Source: Legionellales bacterium (GTDB taxonomy: Bacteria > Pseudomonadota > Gammaproteobacteria > UBA1113). Taken from it: DNA of 35,927 bases. Below are positions 17,026 to 27,123 of the stretch, in pieces; the stretch's first letter is position 1, and every line of letters starts with the position of its first letter. The stretch covers positions 1 to 35,927 of the forward strand of contig PAPY01000017.1 in NCBI GenBank assembly GCA_002709565.1. Reading direction: 5' to 3'. A program made the translations under genes and the position numbers. Below the pieces are notes generated by a model that saw only the letters and a list, made by a program, of their open reading frames with translations, had not been told where the DNA came from and did not search any database.

Positions 17026-18311
17026 AGAAATTGGTAGACCGGCATGCTTTTAATATTGTCCACCTGTCCAATTTGAGCAAGCTTGCCAAGAATCACGCTG
17101 TTACTGAACTTCTTCAGCTCTTTCAAATCACCTGCACGAATTTGCTCGGCCCACTTTACCTCGACAGCCTGAATATCATTCTCTAACAAACGAATAACAT
17201 CAATTTCACCATCACTTTTGTAGTAAAACGATTTGCTCATGCGTTGGCAGTGACTTGCAACACAGCTTTCAACTAGCACACTTTCATCGATCACATGGTT
17301 AAAGGAACTCTCGCGCTGCAGCCAACGATAAAGTGTCTGATAAATGAACGGGTCAAGCAAATGAAACTTACGCTCCTTGCGCGGAAAACCACGCTTGGTA
17401 TTTTGATCAAATGCTTGTAGATTAAATAACACATCCATTCGCTCGAGCAAACGCATATAATCCATACAGGTTTCTTTGCTCATCATGCCAACTTTCTGCG
17501 TAATTTTAGTGTAAGAAACTTGAGATACACCGATCAACATCAAGGTTGAAAGAATAGCAAGCAGATAATCTTCATTCTTGCCTTGCTTTAAAAAATCGCC
17601 TCGAATCCATTGTTCATAGGTGATATAGGTGGCTGGTAAGATTTCGCCGAACTCAGCAAGATCATTGATCGCCCGTAAATATCCTCCACATTGCAAATAA
17701 TCTTGAAAATAATCAGCCATGAGTTCAGGCTTATCAACGCCTTTTGGTGAGCGCAAATCAACGTACTCACGAAACGTCAGTGGATACAAATGAAAATCTG
17801 TTTGTGAGGCAATACCACGGCGACCAGGAAAGCTCATCGCCGCTTCTTTCAGAATCAACGTATCCGATCCGGTCAGCAAACATAGCCCGCGGGTAAAATA
17901 ACCTTCATCTGCCAGCGCCTTAATGACCCGGTCCCAATCTTTTACAAAAGTAATTTCATCAATGATCAACAAAAATCGGTCATTACCCATATTAGCAAGA
18001 AAATTACGCAACACTTGACTTAGTTCTTTAGCATCAAAAATTTCGTCACAGGGCAAGTAAAGCATCATTTCAGGCTGAAATGCGCGCTGTTCAAGGCACT
18101 GCTTTATAAGTAATTTGCAAGAGGTAGACTTACCAATTTGCCGCCCGCCAGTAAGTATATAAATTCCCGGAATTGATAAATCTAAATCTTGCCACCAATT
18201 AAACGCATGCTGACAGCGCAATTTTGCCAAAGCAACGAGATGGGGATCCGACTGTAAAAATTCTTCTGTACTGCGGTGGAAGAGATTTTGATTGACTTGT
18301 GAAGGCAGCAT
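16995..18311 (-). CDS. AAA+ ATPase with DUF4143 domain
   Basis: A 438-aa protein of the AAA_14/DUF4143 group, common in bacteria and archaea but with no settled function. The Walker A motif GGRQIGKST is at residues 55-63, Walker B RFLLIIDEI at 112-120, and a sensor-like TGSDTLILKE stretch plus FPGRRG and LYPLTFREYV follow, all typical of the group. The C-terminal part (about 260-420) is the DUF4143 segment with a winged-helix-like linker and a VEVKW-type strand (EVKWAEQI) that resembles a degenerate PD-(D/E)XK core. The gene stands alone behind a 24-bp tandem operator array (18361-18420), converges on the DUF192 gene, and overlaps it by 31 bp. Such overlap and isolation suggest late arrival. 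Confidence 0.9.
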   Translation of the reverse strand: MLPSQVNQNLFHRSTEEFLQSDPHLVALAKLRCQHAFNWWQDLDLSIPGIYILTGGRQIGKSTSCKLLIKQCLEQRAFQPEMMLYLPCDEIFDAKELSQVLRNFLANMGNDRFLLIIDEITFVKDWDRVIKALADEGYFTRGLCLLTGSDTLILKEAAMSFPGRRGIASQTDFHLYPLTFREYVDLRSPKGVDKPELMADYFQDYLQCGGYLRAINDLAEFGEILPATYITYEQWIRGDFLKQGKNEDYLLAILSTLMLIGVSQVSYTKITQKVGMMSKETCMDYMRLLERMDVLFNLQAFDQNTKRGFPRKERKFHLLDPFIYQTLYRWLQRESSFNHVIDESVLVESCVASHCQRMSKSFYYKSDGEIDVIRLLENDIQAVEVKWAEQIRAGDLKELKKFSNSVILGKLAQIGQVDNIKSMPVYQFLYELSFVPSF

Positions 18312-18360
18312 AAATAATCACCTATGAATAATATGCTCAAAGGTTAGCACCCGGCCCTCT

Positions 18361-18420
18361 ATTTGTCTAGCAGCCATTAGACAAATTTGTCTAATGAGCA
18401 CTAGACAAATTTGTCTAACC
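18361..18420. repeat. Tandem 24-bp palindromic operator array
   Basis: Two full palindromes and one half site are spaced exactly 24 bp centre to centre. CATTAGACAAATTTGTCTAATG (18375-18396) is a perfect 22-bp palindrome, TAGACAAATTTGTCTA (18402-18417) a perfect 16-bp one, and TTTGTCTA (18362-18369) a right half in phase. Read as direct repeats, the unit is ATTTGTCTA-N6-TTAGACAA or its variant. It lies 50-110 bp upstream of the ATPase start codon; a TATTAT box (about 18332) lies between, with no clear -35 box. Regulatory binding by a dimeric protein is the likely role, but iteron-like function cannot be excluded. Confidence 0.75.
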
Positions 18421-18438
18421 ATAATTTCTTATTAAAAA

Positions 18439-18606
18439 TCATAAGGTTACGGCATTTTCGATCAAAGCCTTAACGACTTCAGGCTCCGCCAGGGTATTGG
18501 TATCCCCTAAATTGTCTAAATCATTCTCGACGATTTTGCGCAAAATTCGACGCATGATCTTGCCAGAGCGGGTCTTAGGTAGACTATCCGCCCATTGAAG
18601 TAGCAT
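18439..18606 (-). pseudogene. acs: C-terminal remnant of acetyl-CoA synthetase
   Basis: The minus strand encodes 55 residues beginning [20 protein letters not shown] and continuing [25 protein letters not shown]. This matches the last part of acetyl-CoA synthetase (E. coli: [27 protein letters not shown]), including the conserved acetylatable Lys in SGKIM. The enzyme is normally about 650 aa, so about 90 percent of the gene is gone. The frame is closed by TGA just upstream of the apparent ATG. The natural C-terminal stop is intact, so the loss came from the 5' side, at a junction near 18607 next to kdsB. Confident as a remnant; expression is unlikely to matter. Confidence 0.88.
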
Positions 18607-18627
18607 GTTCCTTCATTGCAATATCCT

Positions 18628-19404
18628 CTAGGTATCAGCAGCGACATGGTTACCAAAATATTCGCGAATGCTGTCTAAATCATCTTGGGTGTCGACACCG
18701 ATAAAGGTTTCTTTGCAGGCTTTAGCGACATGAATTTTTTTGCCATGCCAAATCACCCGTAATTGCTCGAGGGATTCCATATTCTCTATCGGACAATGGG
18801 GCCAAGCCACAAATTGCTGCAAAAACGCGACATGATACGCATAAATCCCCACATGACGATAATGGTTTAAACTAATGTCAGACTTAATATCACCATAACC
18901 GAATAAACCCTGCACCCAAGGAATAGGCGCACGACTAAAATACATCGCATAGTTTTGGTCATCCAGCACGACCTTAACAATGTGGGGGTCAAAAATTTCA
19001 TCAGGAATTTTGATCGCTTCACAGACAGTAGTCATGCTGGCTTGCTCATGCTCTGCCAAATCACTGGCCACTTGGTGAATCACTTCCGCCGGCATTAACG
19101 CTTCATCCCCTTGCAGGTTCACAATGATATCATCATCGGCAAATCGTTTTTGCGAAACCGCTTCAGCAATCCTGTCTGTCCCCGAAATATGATTAATGTC
19201 CGTCATACAAACATCGGCACCGAACTCTTGGGCGACTTTGTAAATACGCAAATCATCGGTGGCAATCAAGATACTGGCAGCACCACTTTCCTGCGCGCGT
19301 TCATACACATGCTGCAGCATGGGTTTGCCTGCAATGTCTAATAGTACTTTGCCTGGTAGACGGGAAGATTGAAAACGGGCGGGAATAACGACATGAAATT
19401 TCAT
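18628..19404 (-). CDS. kdsB: CMP-KDO synthetase
   Basis: KdsB (3-deoxy-manno-octulosonate cytidylyltransferase) activates KDO with CTP for the inner core of lipopolysaccharide. The 258-aa protein begins [19 protein letters not shown], with the nucleotide-binding loop at [12 protein letters not shown], and has [21 protein letters not shown]-like [20 protein letters not shown] and [15 protein letters not shown], all typical. I start it at the ATG 19402-19404, which overlaps the TGA of the upstream Trm112-family gene as ATGA; a TTG two codons earlier is also in frame. The coupling with this partner is seen in E. coli (ycaR-kdsB) as well. Confidence 0.96.
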   Translation of the reverse strand: MKFHVVIPARFQSSRLPGKVLLDIAGKPMLQHVYERAQESGAASILIATDDLRIYKVAQEFGADVCMTDINHISGTDRIAEAVSQKRFADDDIIVNLQGDEALMPAEVIHQVASDLAEHEQASMTTVCEAIKIPDEIFDPHIVKVVLDDQNYAMYFSRAPIPWVQGLFGYGDIKSDISLNHYRHVGIYAYHVAFLQQFVAWPHCPIENMESLEQLRVIWHGKKIHVAKACKETFIGVDTQDDLDSIREYFGNHVAADT

Positions 19405-19583
19405 CGGCAATACTCATCCAACTCTAGCTGCCTGGCTTCATCCACTAACATTACCGGGATCCCCTCACGGATAGGAAAAGCGAATCTATCAACCCGGCAA
19501 ATTAATTCATCACGGGATTTGTCGTGATCAAGCTTTCCTTTACACAAAGGACATGCCAAAATCTCGAATAATTTTTTATCCAT
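19401..19583 (-). CDS. Trm112-family protein (YcaR-like)
   Basis: A 60-aa protein with the family start [18 protein letters not shown] and the second half [22 protein letters not shown], close to E. coli YcaR. One CPLC pair and one further Cys (ELIC) are present, and the last Cys is next to the C-terminus; the zinc site of the family may be incomplete. Trm112 proteins partner methyltransferases in other organisms; the role of YcaR is not established. Its stop overlaps the kdsB start by 4 bp. The start codon is only 15 bp from the start of the divergent gene at 19599. Confidence 0.9.
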   Translation of the reverse strand: MDKKLFEILACPLCKGKLDHDKSRDELICRVDRFAFPIREGIPVMLVDEARQLELDEYCR

Positions 19584-19598
19584 GGAACTTACTCACTC

Positions 19599-20327
19599 AT
19601 GCAGACTGGTTTTAACATGCAATCGATAGACGCGAGCTGGCAAACAATCATCCAGCAAGCCCTATCGACCGTCGAGCCCCATTATATGGAACAGTTGCAC
19701 AAAAATCCAAACTGGCTACCAGGCCAAGATAAAATATTTAATGCTTTTTCGCTGCCCTTAGCTCAGACTGAATATATCCTATTTGGCGAATCCCCTTATC
19801 CACGGGCAGAGTCCGCCAATGGCTATGCCTTTTGGGATGCCAACGTGGGAGATATTTGGACAGAAACAGGCCTGAGCAAGCCAGTCAACCGTGCTACCTC
19901 CCTACGTAATATCCTCAAAATGTTACTGGTGGCGGATAATCAACTCATGCCTAGCGACACTAGCCAAGCAGCGATTGCTAAAACCGATAAGTCAAACTAC
20001 ATCCATAGCCTCGCTGAGCTATTTGAGAATATGCAACGACATGGCATTCTGTTATTGAATGCCAGCCTCGTCTTGAGCCAGAACAAAGTGCAATACGATG
20101 CTAAACACTGGCGCCCTTTCATGGCTGAGCTACTACAACAAATTGCTTTAACTAAGCCTGATATCAAGTTGATTTTACTGGGAAATATCGCTAAAGAAAT
20201 CAATAAATTCACAGCAACAAAGCAGTTTGACTGCTTTTATTCTGAACATCCTTATAACGTCAGTTTTATCAATAACCCCCAAGTGCTTGAATTCTTTGGT
20301 CCTTTTCATTTGCTGGAGAAGTCATGA
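19599..20327 (+). CDS. Uracil-DNA-glycosylase-like protein, catalytic motifs altered
   Basis: The 242-aa protein follows the uracil-DNA glycosylase (UDG) order: FGESPYPRAESANGYAFWD aligns with the family's GQDPYHG...G.AFSV; then ATSLRNILKMLL, HGILLLNASLVLS, HWRPFMAELLQQI, IKLILLGNIAKE and SEHPYNV. The water-activating Asp of GQDPYH is Ser here and the next His is Pro; the HPSP loop is HPYN. So the fold seems kept but the usual uracil-excision chemistry is probably not. It could bind DNA, act on another base, or be a paralogue of a true UDG elsewhere. The first ATG has GGAA about ten bases upstream, inside the neighbouring gene; a second in-frame ATG lies six codons on. It is followed after 69 bp by the response-regulator gene. 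Confidence 0.75.
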   Translation: MQTGFNMQSIDASWQTIIQQALSTVEPHYMEQLHKNPNWLPGQDKIFNAFSLPLAQTEYILFGESPYPRAESANGYAFWDANVGDIWTETGLSKPVNRATSLRNILKMLLVADNQLMPSDTSQAAIAKTDKSNYIHSLAELFENMQRHGILLLNASLVLSQNKVQYDAKHWRPFMAELLQQIALTKPDIKLILLGNIAKEINKFTATKQFDCFYSEHPYNVSFINNPQVLEFFGPFHLLEKS

Positions 20328-20332
20328 AAACA

Positions 20333-20361
20333 TTGCATGAAGGGTTAATTCATACTATAAG
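20333..20361 (+). promoter_or_regulatory. Probable promoter of the two-component operon
   Basis: TTGCAT (20333-20338), 17-base spacer, TATAAG (20356-20361). It lies entirely in the short gap after the UDG-like gene, so the sensor operon can be transcribed separately. Confidence 0.45.
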
Positions 20362-20377
20362 TTAAATAATTCTTAAC
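20361..20377 (+). promoter_or_regulatory. Direct repeat site typical of OmpR-family regulators
   Basis: GTTAA-ATAATT-CTTAA: two TTAA cores exactly 11 bp apart, overlapping the expected transcription start of the operon. PmrA and QseB type regulators bind CTTAA half-sites with this 11-bp period. Autoregulation by the encoded response regulator is a plausible inference. A further TTAA occurs at 20345-20348, inside the promoter spacer. Confidence 0.4.
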
Positions 20378-20396
20378 CGATAAGGACTGGTTCCCA

Positions 20397-21062
20397 ATGC
20401 GTTTATTATTAGTCGAAGATGATTTAGATTTAGGGGATGTATTATCCCGCGGACTTACTCCCCTGGGCTATGCGGTAGACTGGCTCAAAGATGGCGAGTC
20501 CGCTAATGAGGCACTACGTAACGAAAGCTTTGATTTAGTGATCTTGGACTTGGGTTTACCTAAAATGGACGGCCTACAAGTCTTGGAGAATCTCCGCGCC
20601 CGCGGTTCCAAAGTTCCTGTTCTTATTTTAACCGCTCGTGAAAATGTCGAAGACCGGGTCAAAGGCCTTGATGAGGGAGCGGATGATTACATGGTTAAGC
20701 CATTCGATTTAGATGAAATTTGTGCCCGTATCCGTGCCATTCATCGTCGTAGTTCAGACCGCGCCGATCCGAAACTCACTTATGGTGAGATTATTGTCGA
20801 CCCCGCAGCACATACAGTGTCTTACAAAGGCGAAGATTTAAATATCCCCCGCCGGGAGTTTTCGTTATTACAAAAACTCCTCGAGAATGTGGGTCGTGCA
20901 CTCTCTCGGGAAGCGTTGAACCAAAGTCTCTACAGCTGGGATGAAGACGTAGACAGTAATGCGCTAGAGGTGCACATTCACAATTTACGCAAAAAGTTTG
21001 GCTCGACGTTTATTCGCACCATCCGTGGTGTTGGGTATATGGTTGAAAAAGAACAAAAATGA
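20397..21062 (+). CDS. OmpR-family response regulator (PmrA/QseB type)
   Basis: A 221-aa DNA-binding response regulator. The receiver domain has acidic pocket EDD (7-9), phosphorylation site Asp51 (VILDLGLPKMDG), Thr79 and Lys101 (VKPF); the linker leads to a C-terminal winged-helix domain (about 125-218) with RREFSLLQKLLENVGRALSRE and VEVHIHNLRKKF-like EVHIHNLRKKF, ending in IRTIRGVGYMV. The closest known types are PmrA, QseB and TctD. In Legionella and Coxiella PmrA switches on Dot/Icm secretion genes; whether this is that protein cannot be decided from the window. It is translationally coupled to the kinase gene by a 4-bp overlap. Confidence 0.92.
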   Translation: MRLLLVEDDLDLGDVLSRGLTPLGYAVDWLKDGESANEALRNESFDLVILDLGLPKMDGLQVLENLRARGSKVPVLILTARENVEDRVKGLDEGADDYMVKPFDLDEICARIRAIHRRSSDRADPKLTYGEIIVDPAAHTVSYKGEDLNIPRREFSLLQKLLENVGRALSREALNQSLYSWDEDVDSNALEVHIHNLRKKFGSTFIRTIRGVGYMVEKEQK

Positions 21063-22453
21063 TCCCTTCCATTCGCAAGTTCCTGCTGATCAACTTATTG
21101 TTGAGCATTACGGTTACCACCACATTAACGGCGATTGGTAACTATATCCTCGACCAAAAAGACATTCAGTATCATTTAGACTCACTCCTAAGCCAGTCGG
21201 CAATGTCGTTTATGGCTTTGCTCAATCAGGACTTTGATACCTCTGATTTGCTGCGTATGCAAAGTCAGCTTAACAGCATCCCTAATATTGGCAAGCAATA
21301 TGCTGATGATGCACCGTTTGATTTTGAGTATGAAGACAAATTTCAATTCCAAGTCTGGAATGACAGTGGCGAGCTATTGATCCATTCGGCTAATTCACCG
21401 CTCGAACCACTATCCAATTTTGCGGATGGCTTCAGTAATGCCAAAATACACAATCAACCTTGGCGGGTATTTACCACGCGCGCGCCACAGTCGGATTTAA
21501 TTGTTGTGGTTGCTGAGCGCTATGACACACGAGCTGAATTGGGCCATCGCATCGCCCGCGATGATATTTACATTATGTTATTAACTTACCCATTGTTGGG
21601 GTTGTTGATTTGGATCATTATCGGCAAAGGCTTGAGCCCGTTAAAAACAGCCGCCATCGAAGTTGCCAAACGCCAATCCAGTAATTTGGAACCGGTTGAT
21701 TTGACCTCCGTTCCTGAAGAGATCAAACCGCTTGTTGATGAATTAAATAAATTATTACTACGTCTTGAAGGCGCCCTGGAGCGAGAAAAACGCTTCGCTG
21801 CCGATGCTGCCCATGAATTACGAACGCCACTAGCAGCACTCAAAGGCCAGGCACAATTAGCTATCAAAGCCACAGATCCCAAAGAAGCCAACGATGCCCT
21901 CAGCAAGCTAATTACAGGCGTGGACCGTTGTACTCACATCGTACAGCAGCTACTCACCTTAAGCCGCATTGTGCCTGACGAAGAACAACGCATTCAAGAT
22001 GCCCGCCCAATCAAGTTGCGCAATGTTGCTATCGAACAAATGGCCCAATTAGCCCCAACTGCCCTCGAAAAAAATATCGATCTAGAACTGAATTGCAAAG
22101 ACGAGAAGCTAAAAGTCATGGGTAATTTCACGGCACTAGGTATTTTGCTACGCAATCTCATTGATAATGCCATACGCTATAGCCCTGAGAATAGTTTCGT
22201 GAAAGTGGATATTTATCGTGAAGGCAAACGGGCTATCCTCAAAGTCACTGATAATGGCCCAGGGATCCCTGCCGAATTACGCTCGCGGGTATTTGAGCGG
22301 TTTTATCGGGTCTTAGGCACCAAACAAAAAGGCAGCGGCTTAGGTCTTGCTATCGTTCAGCAAATTGCATCGTTACACAAAGCTGAGCTACTGCTCGGCA
22401 CCCCGCCCACTGGACAGGGTTTAGAGATTAAACTTGTCTTTCAAGCGCTATAG
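21059..22453 (+). CDS. Sensor histidine kinase (PmrB/QseC type)
   Basis: A 464-aa membrane kinase. There are two transmembrane segments (about 8-28 and 171-189) around a periplasmic sensor domain with an acidic stretch (DDAPFDFEYED, near 83-93), then a HAMP-like region, the phospho-acceptor His252 in AADAAHELRTPLAALKGQ, the N box LLRNLIDNAIRYSP, and G boxes DNGPGIP and GSGLGLAIV. It should phosphorylate the response regulator just upstream, whose stop codon it overlaps. Acidic periplasmic loops in PmrB and QseC relatives sense iron, pH or cationic compounds; here the signal is unknown. The gene converges on katG with a 55-bp gap and no visible terminator. Confidence 0.93.
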   Translation: MIPSIRKFLLINLLLSITVTTTLTAIGNYILDQKDIQYHLDSLLSQSAMSFMALLNQDFDTSDLLRMQSQLNSIPNIGKQYADDAPFDFEYEDKFQFQVWNDSGELLIHSANSPLEPLSNFADGFSNAKIHNQPWRVFTTRAPQSDLIVVVAERYDTRAELGHRIARDDIYIMLLTYPLLGLLIWIIIGKGLSPLKTAAIEVAKRQSSNLEPVDLTSVPEEIKPLVDELNKLLLRLEGALEREKRFAADAAHELRTPLAALKGQAQLAIKATDPKEANDALSKLITGVDRCTHIVQQLLTLSRIVPDEEQRIQDARPIKLRNVAIEQMAQLAPTALEKNIDLELNCKDEKLKVMGNFTALGILLRNLIDNAIRYSPENSFVKVDIYREGKRAILKVTDNGPGIPAELRSRVFERFYRVLGTKQKGSGLGLAIVQQIASLHKAELLLGTPPTGQGLEIKLVFQAL

Positions 22454-22508
22454 AGCCCGCAATTCCCGCTACAAGCAAGAAGTTCAGCCCGAGGCGTTAC
22501 TTGAGAGC

Positions 22509-24689
<2,181 letters not shown>

Positions 24690-24764
24690 CTAACCTCTTG
24701 CAAGCTAAATTGCTAGGGTGGGTAGCGAGTTGGGCATTGTGCCTGATTTAGACGAAGTCCTGAC

Positions 24765-25037
24765 GTGTGTGATGGTATTGATACTGACATACACCCCGCC
24801 AATAATAGAGACAAATTAACCGCTAATACCCTCAAAGTTGGTGATACTGTTGGCTTTAACCATGATGGCCGTAGTATCAGTGGTACCATCATTCGTCTAA
24901 ATCAAAAAACAGCTACCCTGGTCACCAGTTGCAACCATCAATGGCGCGTTGGCTATGGGCATCTTTATCTGATTTATGAAACTGAAGGCACCACCCTCAC
25001 ACCAAAACAGCAACTGATAAGAGCTACTGATGAGTGA
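24765..25037 (+). CDS. Small orphan protein with SH3-like domain, possibly a truncated gene
   Basis: Up to 90 aa. Residues 24-73 (LKVGDTVGFNHDGRSISG, then TIIRLNQKTATLVT, then QWRVGYGHLYLIY) look like a small SH3/KOW-type barrel, as found at the end of various DNA- or RNA-related proteins. The only available upstream start is a GTG with no ribosome site, and the frame stays open for only seven codons before it, so this could be the tail of a larger lost gene. I do not recognise a specific family. Confidence 0.4.
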   Translation: MCDGIDTDIHPANNRDKLTANTLKVGDTVGFNHDGRSISGTIIRLNQKTATLVTSCNHQWRVGYGHLYLIYETEGTTLTPKQQLIRATDE

Positions 25038-25364
25038 GTGAATAGTTGCTAATAGGTCTCTATACTTTTTTAACAAATTGCGATTTTAATTTCATGTAGA
25101 AATTTAAACGTTAGGATAGCAACAGGAATTATCGGTTGTTATGACGAGATCTATCTACGAATACCTAAAGGATAAACTCTTGGGTAGTCAATAGTCTGAT
25201 GCCGATCAATGATGCCATAATTAAGAGGAGCTTCATTGCCCCTTACTTTTTAAGCGTGACTTAAGATTTAAAAATCTGTTCTAACTTCAATACGGACGCT
25301 GATTATACTCTTTTAATTACCCTTGCTAAAAAATTTTAAATCTGGAGGCATTATTACATTAATA
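25038..25364. other. AT-rich intergenic region, nothing assigned
   Basis: These 327 bases lie between the SH3-like small gene and the convergent 207-aa gene. I find no ORF with a ribosome site, no long inverted repeat and no convincing promoter. It marks the start of the accessory stretch. Confidence 0.5.
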
Positions 25365-25988
25365 TTATTTCTTATTAAAACTCCAAGCCTCAGCATCTAA
25401 AATATCTTTGCTGATCCTCTCCAAGGCTTGAACTGTCTCACCGTAGGGAGAATCAACATTTGGCTTCCCATTAAGAATAAGGCAATCTATTTTATTTCCT
25501 AGAATAAATGTTATTAATCGATATGAGGCTGAATCAAATTCATTTTTATGTTTGTCAAATGATTGGGGTAGAGACAGCTTTTTATTTGAGGTTAACATAT
25601 TAATTTCTTCAATTAGCTCAACTAGTTGCTCAATAAAGCGATTTATTGCGCTTTTTTGTTCGCTAAGAATTTTTTCAACTTTCCTCTTCTGCTGTGTCAT
25701 TTCTTCCTTATCAGCCTCGTTGAGATACCTGCCAGGAGTGGATGGACGCAGTAAAAATATTCTTTTAATAGTATGGTTAGCATCATCGTCTAACTTACTA
25801 TAAGGTTTCAGCATTCCTAGTATTCGCCTTAACCTTAGCGTTCTATTTATCAATAGCTGCATCTGATAGGAATTTAATGCACGCCTTGAATAGTAGAATA
25901 TACCAAGTGTGGCAACAGCGCTAATAACTGCACTTGCTTCTACCAATAAACTAAAAATATTTCGTGAAATTTCAGTTAGCATACACAT
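25365..25988 (-). CDS. Membrane-anchored coiled-coil protein of unknown function
   Basis: A 207-aa protein with one hydrophobic segment near the N-terminus (about residues 9-31, SLLVEASAVISAVATLGIFYY) and then a long charged, helical region with heptad-like Leu/Ile spacing (for example EEMTQQKRKVEKILSEQKS, about 96-114). I prefer the ATG at 25986-25988, five bases after GGAG, over a GTG one codon earlier. No known family is recognised; similar one-helix proteins are common in defence islands and mobile regions. It stands alone next to a dead integrase. Confidence 0.65.
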   Translation of the reverse strand: MCMLTEISRNIFSLLVEASAVISAVATLGIFYYSRRALNSYQMQLLINRTLRLRRILGMLKPYSKLDDDANHTIKRIFLLRPSTPGRYLNEADKEEMTQQKRKVEKILSEQKSAINRFIEQLVELIEEINMLTSNKKLSLPQSFDKHKNEFDSASYRLITFILGNKIDCLILNGKPNVDSPYGETVQALERISKDILDAEAWSFNKK

Positions 25989-26023
25989 CACAGCTCCATG
26001 ATTTTATTGTTAAGCGGTGTGTT

Positions 26024-26580
26024 TTATTTCCACACACCAGGCCTAGACTCCCAATTTAATCTAGCTATAAAATTGGCTCGTTCTTTATCGTTTGCATGTC
26101 CATAAACCCTCGTCGTCTCATCACTTTCATGTCGCAGATTACTCCGCACATGCGCAAATGGGATCCCTGCTCTATCCTGCATAGCTGCTGATAGTCGCCG
26201 CAGCCAGAATGGGGCATCTTCTCCATGCACTGGTAGGTCTAGCATTCACAACTGCTTCCTGCATTCCCGCACCACTTCTAATGATGCAATATTCACTGGT
26301 ACTTCGCCTAGTTTATCCCCTTTGCCCCTAACAATAAACCACCATTGACCATTAATTCGCTGGAAGGCATTCCAGGTATGGCTGATCAGCCCCCCTACTC
26401 CTAGCCCCAGGAAGTACAACATGGCTACGATAAACCGCAGCTGGTAATTCTCGTCTTTTTCGTGAGGAGTTGCCTCAGGCATACTATTTATGATTTCGAG
26501 CATTGCTTCCCATTCTTCGAGCTCAAGTATTCAGGCAGTTTTTCCATCGTTAGTGGCGCGGCTGTCAGATCCCCCTCCAT
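26024..26580 (-). pseudogene. Degenerate tyrosine recombinase (phage-type integrase)
   Basis: Two adjacent in-frame pieces are split by a TGA at 26246-26248, and a third piece lies in another frame upstream. The middle piece has the integrase core LYFLGLGVGGLISHTW...WWFIVRGKGDKLGEVPVN (26246-26503); the last has PFWLRRLSAAMQDRAG...HESDETTRVYGHA with the active Tyr. The first catalytic Arg (LGLR in the family) has become Gly, and the His of HxxR is Phe. A frameshift near 26520 separates an upstream start, PLTMEKLPEYL. The N-terminal SAM-like domain is missing. The element that used this integrase is therefore no longer mobile. Confidence 0.8.
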
Positions 26581-26585
26581 GCACA

Positions 26586-26873
26586 TTAAGCCATTTTACG
26601 CTTTAAACTAAATTCAGCACTTTCTAACGTTTCTGCTATTTCATAAGCCATTTCTTGAACATGTCGCTTTTTATTATGGTTAGCTTCTAGGCTTAGATCA
26701 CCAATTAAAGTTTCAAGTTCGTACAGATCTAATTTCACTTTGATGAAATTATCTTTATTGGGTTTTGGCTTAGAAAGTTTTTCCTTTAACTCGTCCAGCA
26801 TATAAAAGCCCATTAAATCTATTATGAAATCTCGTTCATGAGCAAAAAGCTCTACCATAATTGAATTTTTCAT
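26586..26873 (-). CDS. Small helical protein of unknown function
   Basis: A 95-aa, charged, mostly helical protein (start MKNSIMVELFAHERDFIID, later ELETLIGDLSLEANHNKKRH). No family is recognised. A very good ribosome site (GAGGAG, five bases before ATG) supports it as a real gene. It lies next to the dead integrase, in the same direction, and probably belongs to the same element. Confidence 0.65.
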   Translation of the reverse strand: MKNSIMVELFAHERDFIIDLMGFYMLDELKEKLSKPKPNKDNFIKVKLDLYELETLIGDLSLEANHNKKRHVQEMAYEIAETLESAEFSLKRKMA

Positions 26874-27123
26874 CTATTCTCCTCAGCTTTATTGAATGCT
26901 GGTAACTAACAAGCTTAAAGCAACTGTGAGCTGGATCATTGACAACCAATCCTTTTTGGATAAGTGATTCCAACTGTTGAGTCCATTCGAAAAGAGGTTT
27001 TTTATAGATCCCATAAACAAATAACCCGCCGAGGTGCGCATTGTTAAGAGGCGTGGCGGGTATGGATGGTGTGATTATCGACCTCACCGCACCTTCCGTC
27101 AAGCCCCAAAATACCGCCAACAC
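26836..27123 (-). CDS. Doubtful small ORF through the hairpin region
   Basis: A 95-codon frame opening with a GTG that has no ribosome site. Its first third runs across the first GC-rich hairpin (27013-27061) and its last 38 bases overlap the well-supported 95-aa gene. The part after residue 40 (FEWTQQLESLIQKGLVV) looks protein-like, so a degenerate or shorter gene is possible. I cannot name a product. Confidence 0.25.
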   Translation of the reverse strand: MLAVFWGLTEGAVRSIITPSIPATPLNNAHLGGLFVYGIYKKPLFEWTQQLESLIQKGLVVNDPAHSCFKLVSYQHSIKLRRIDEKFNYGRAFCS

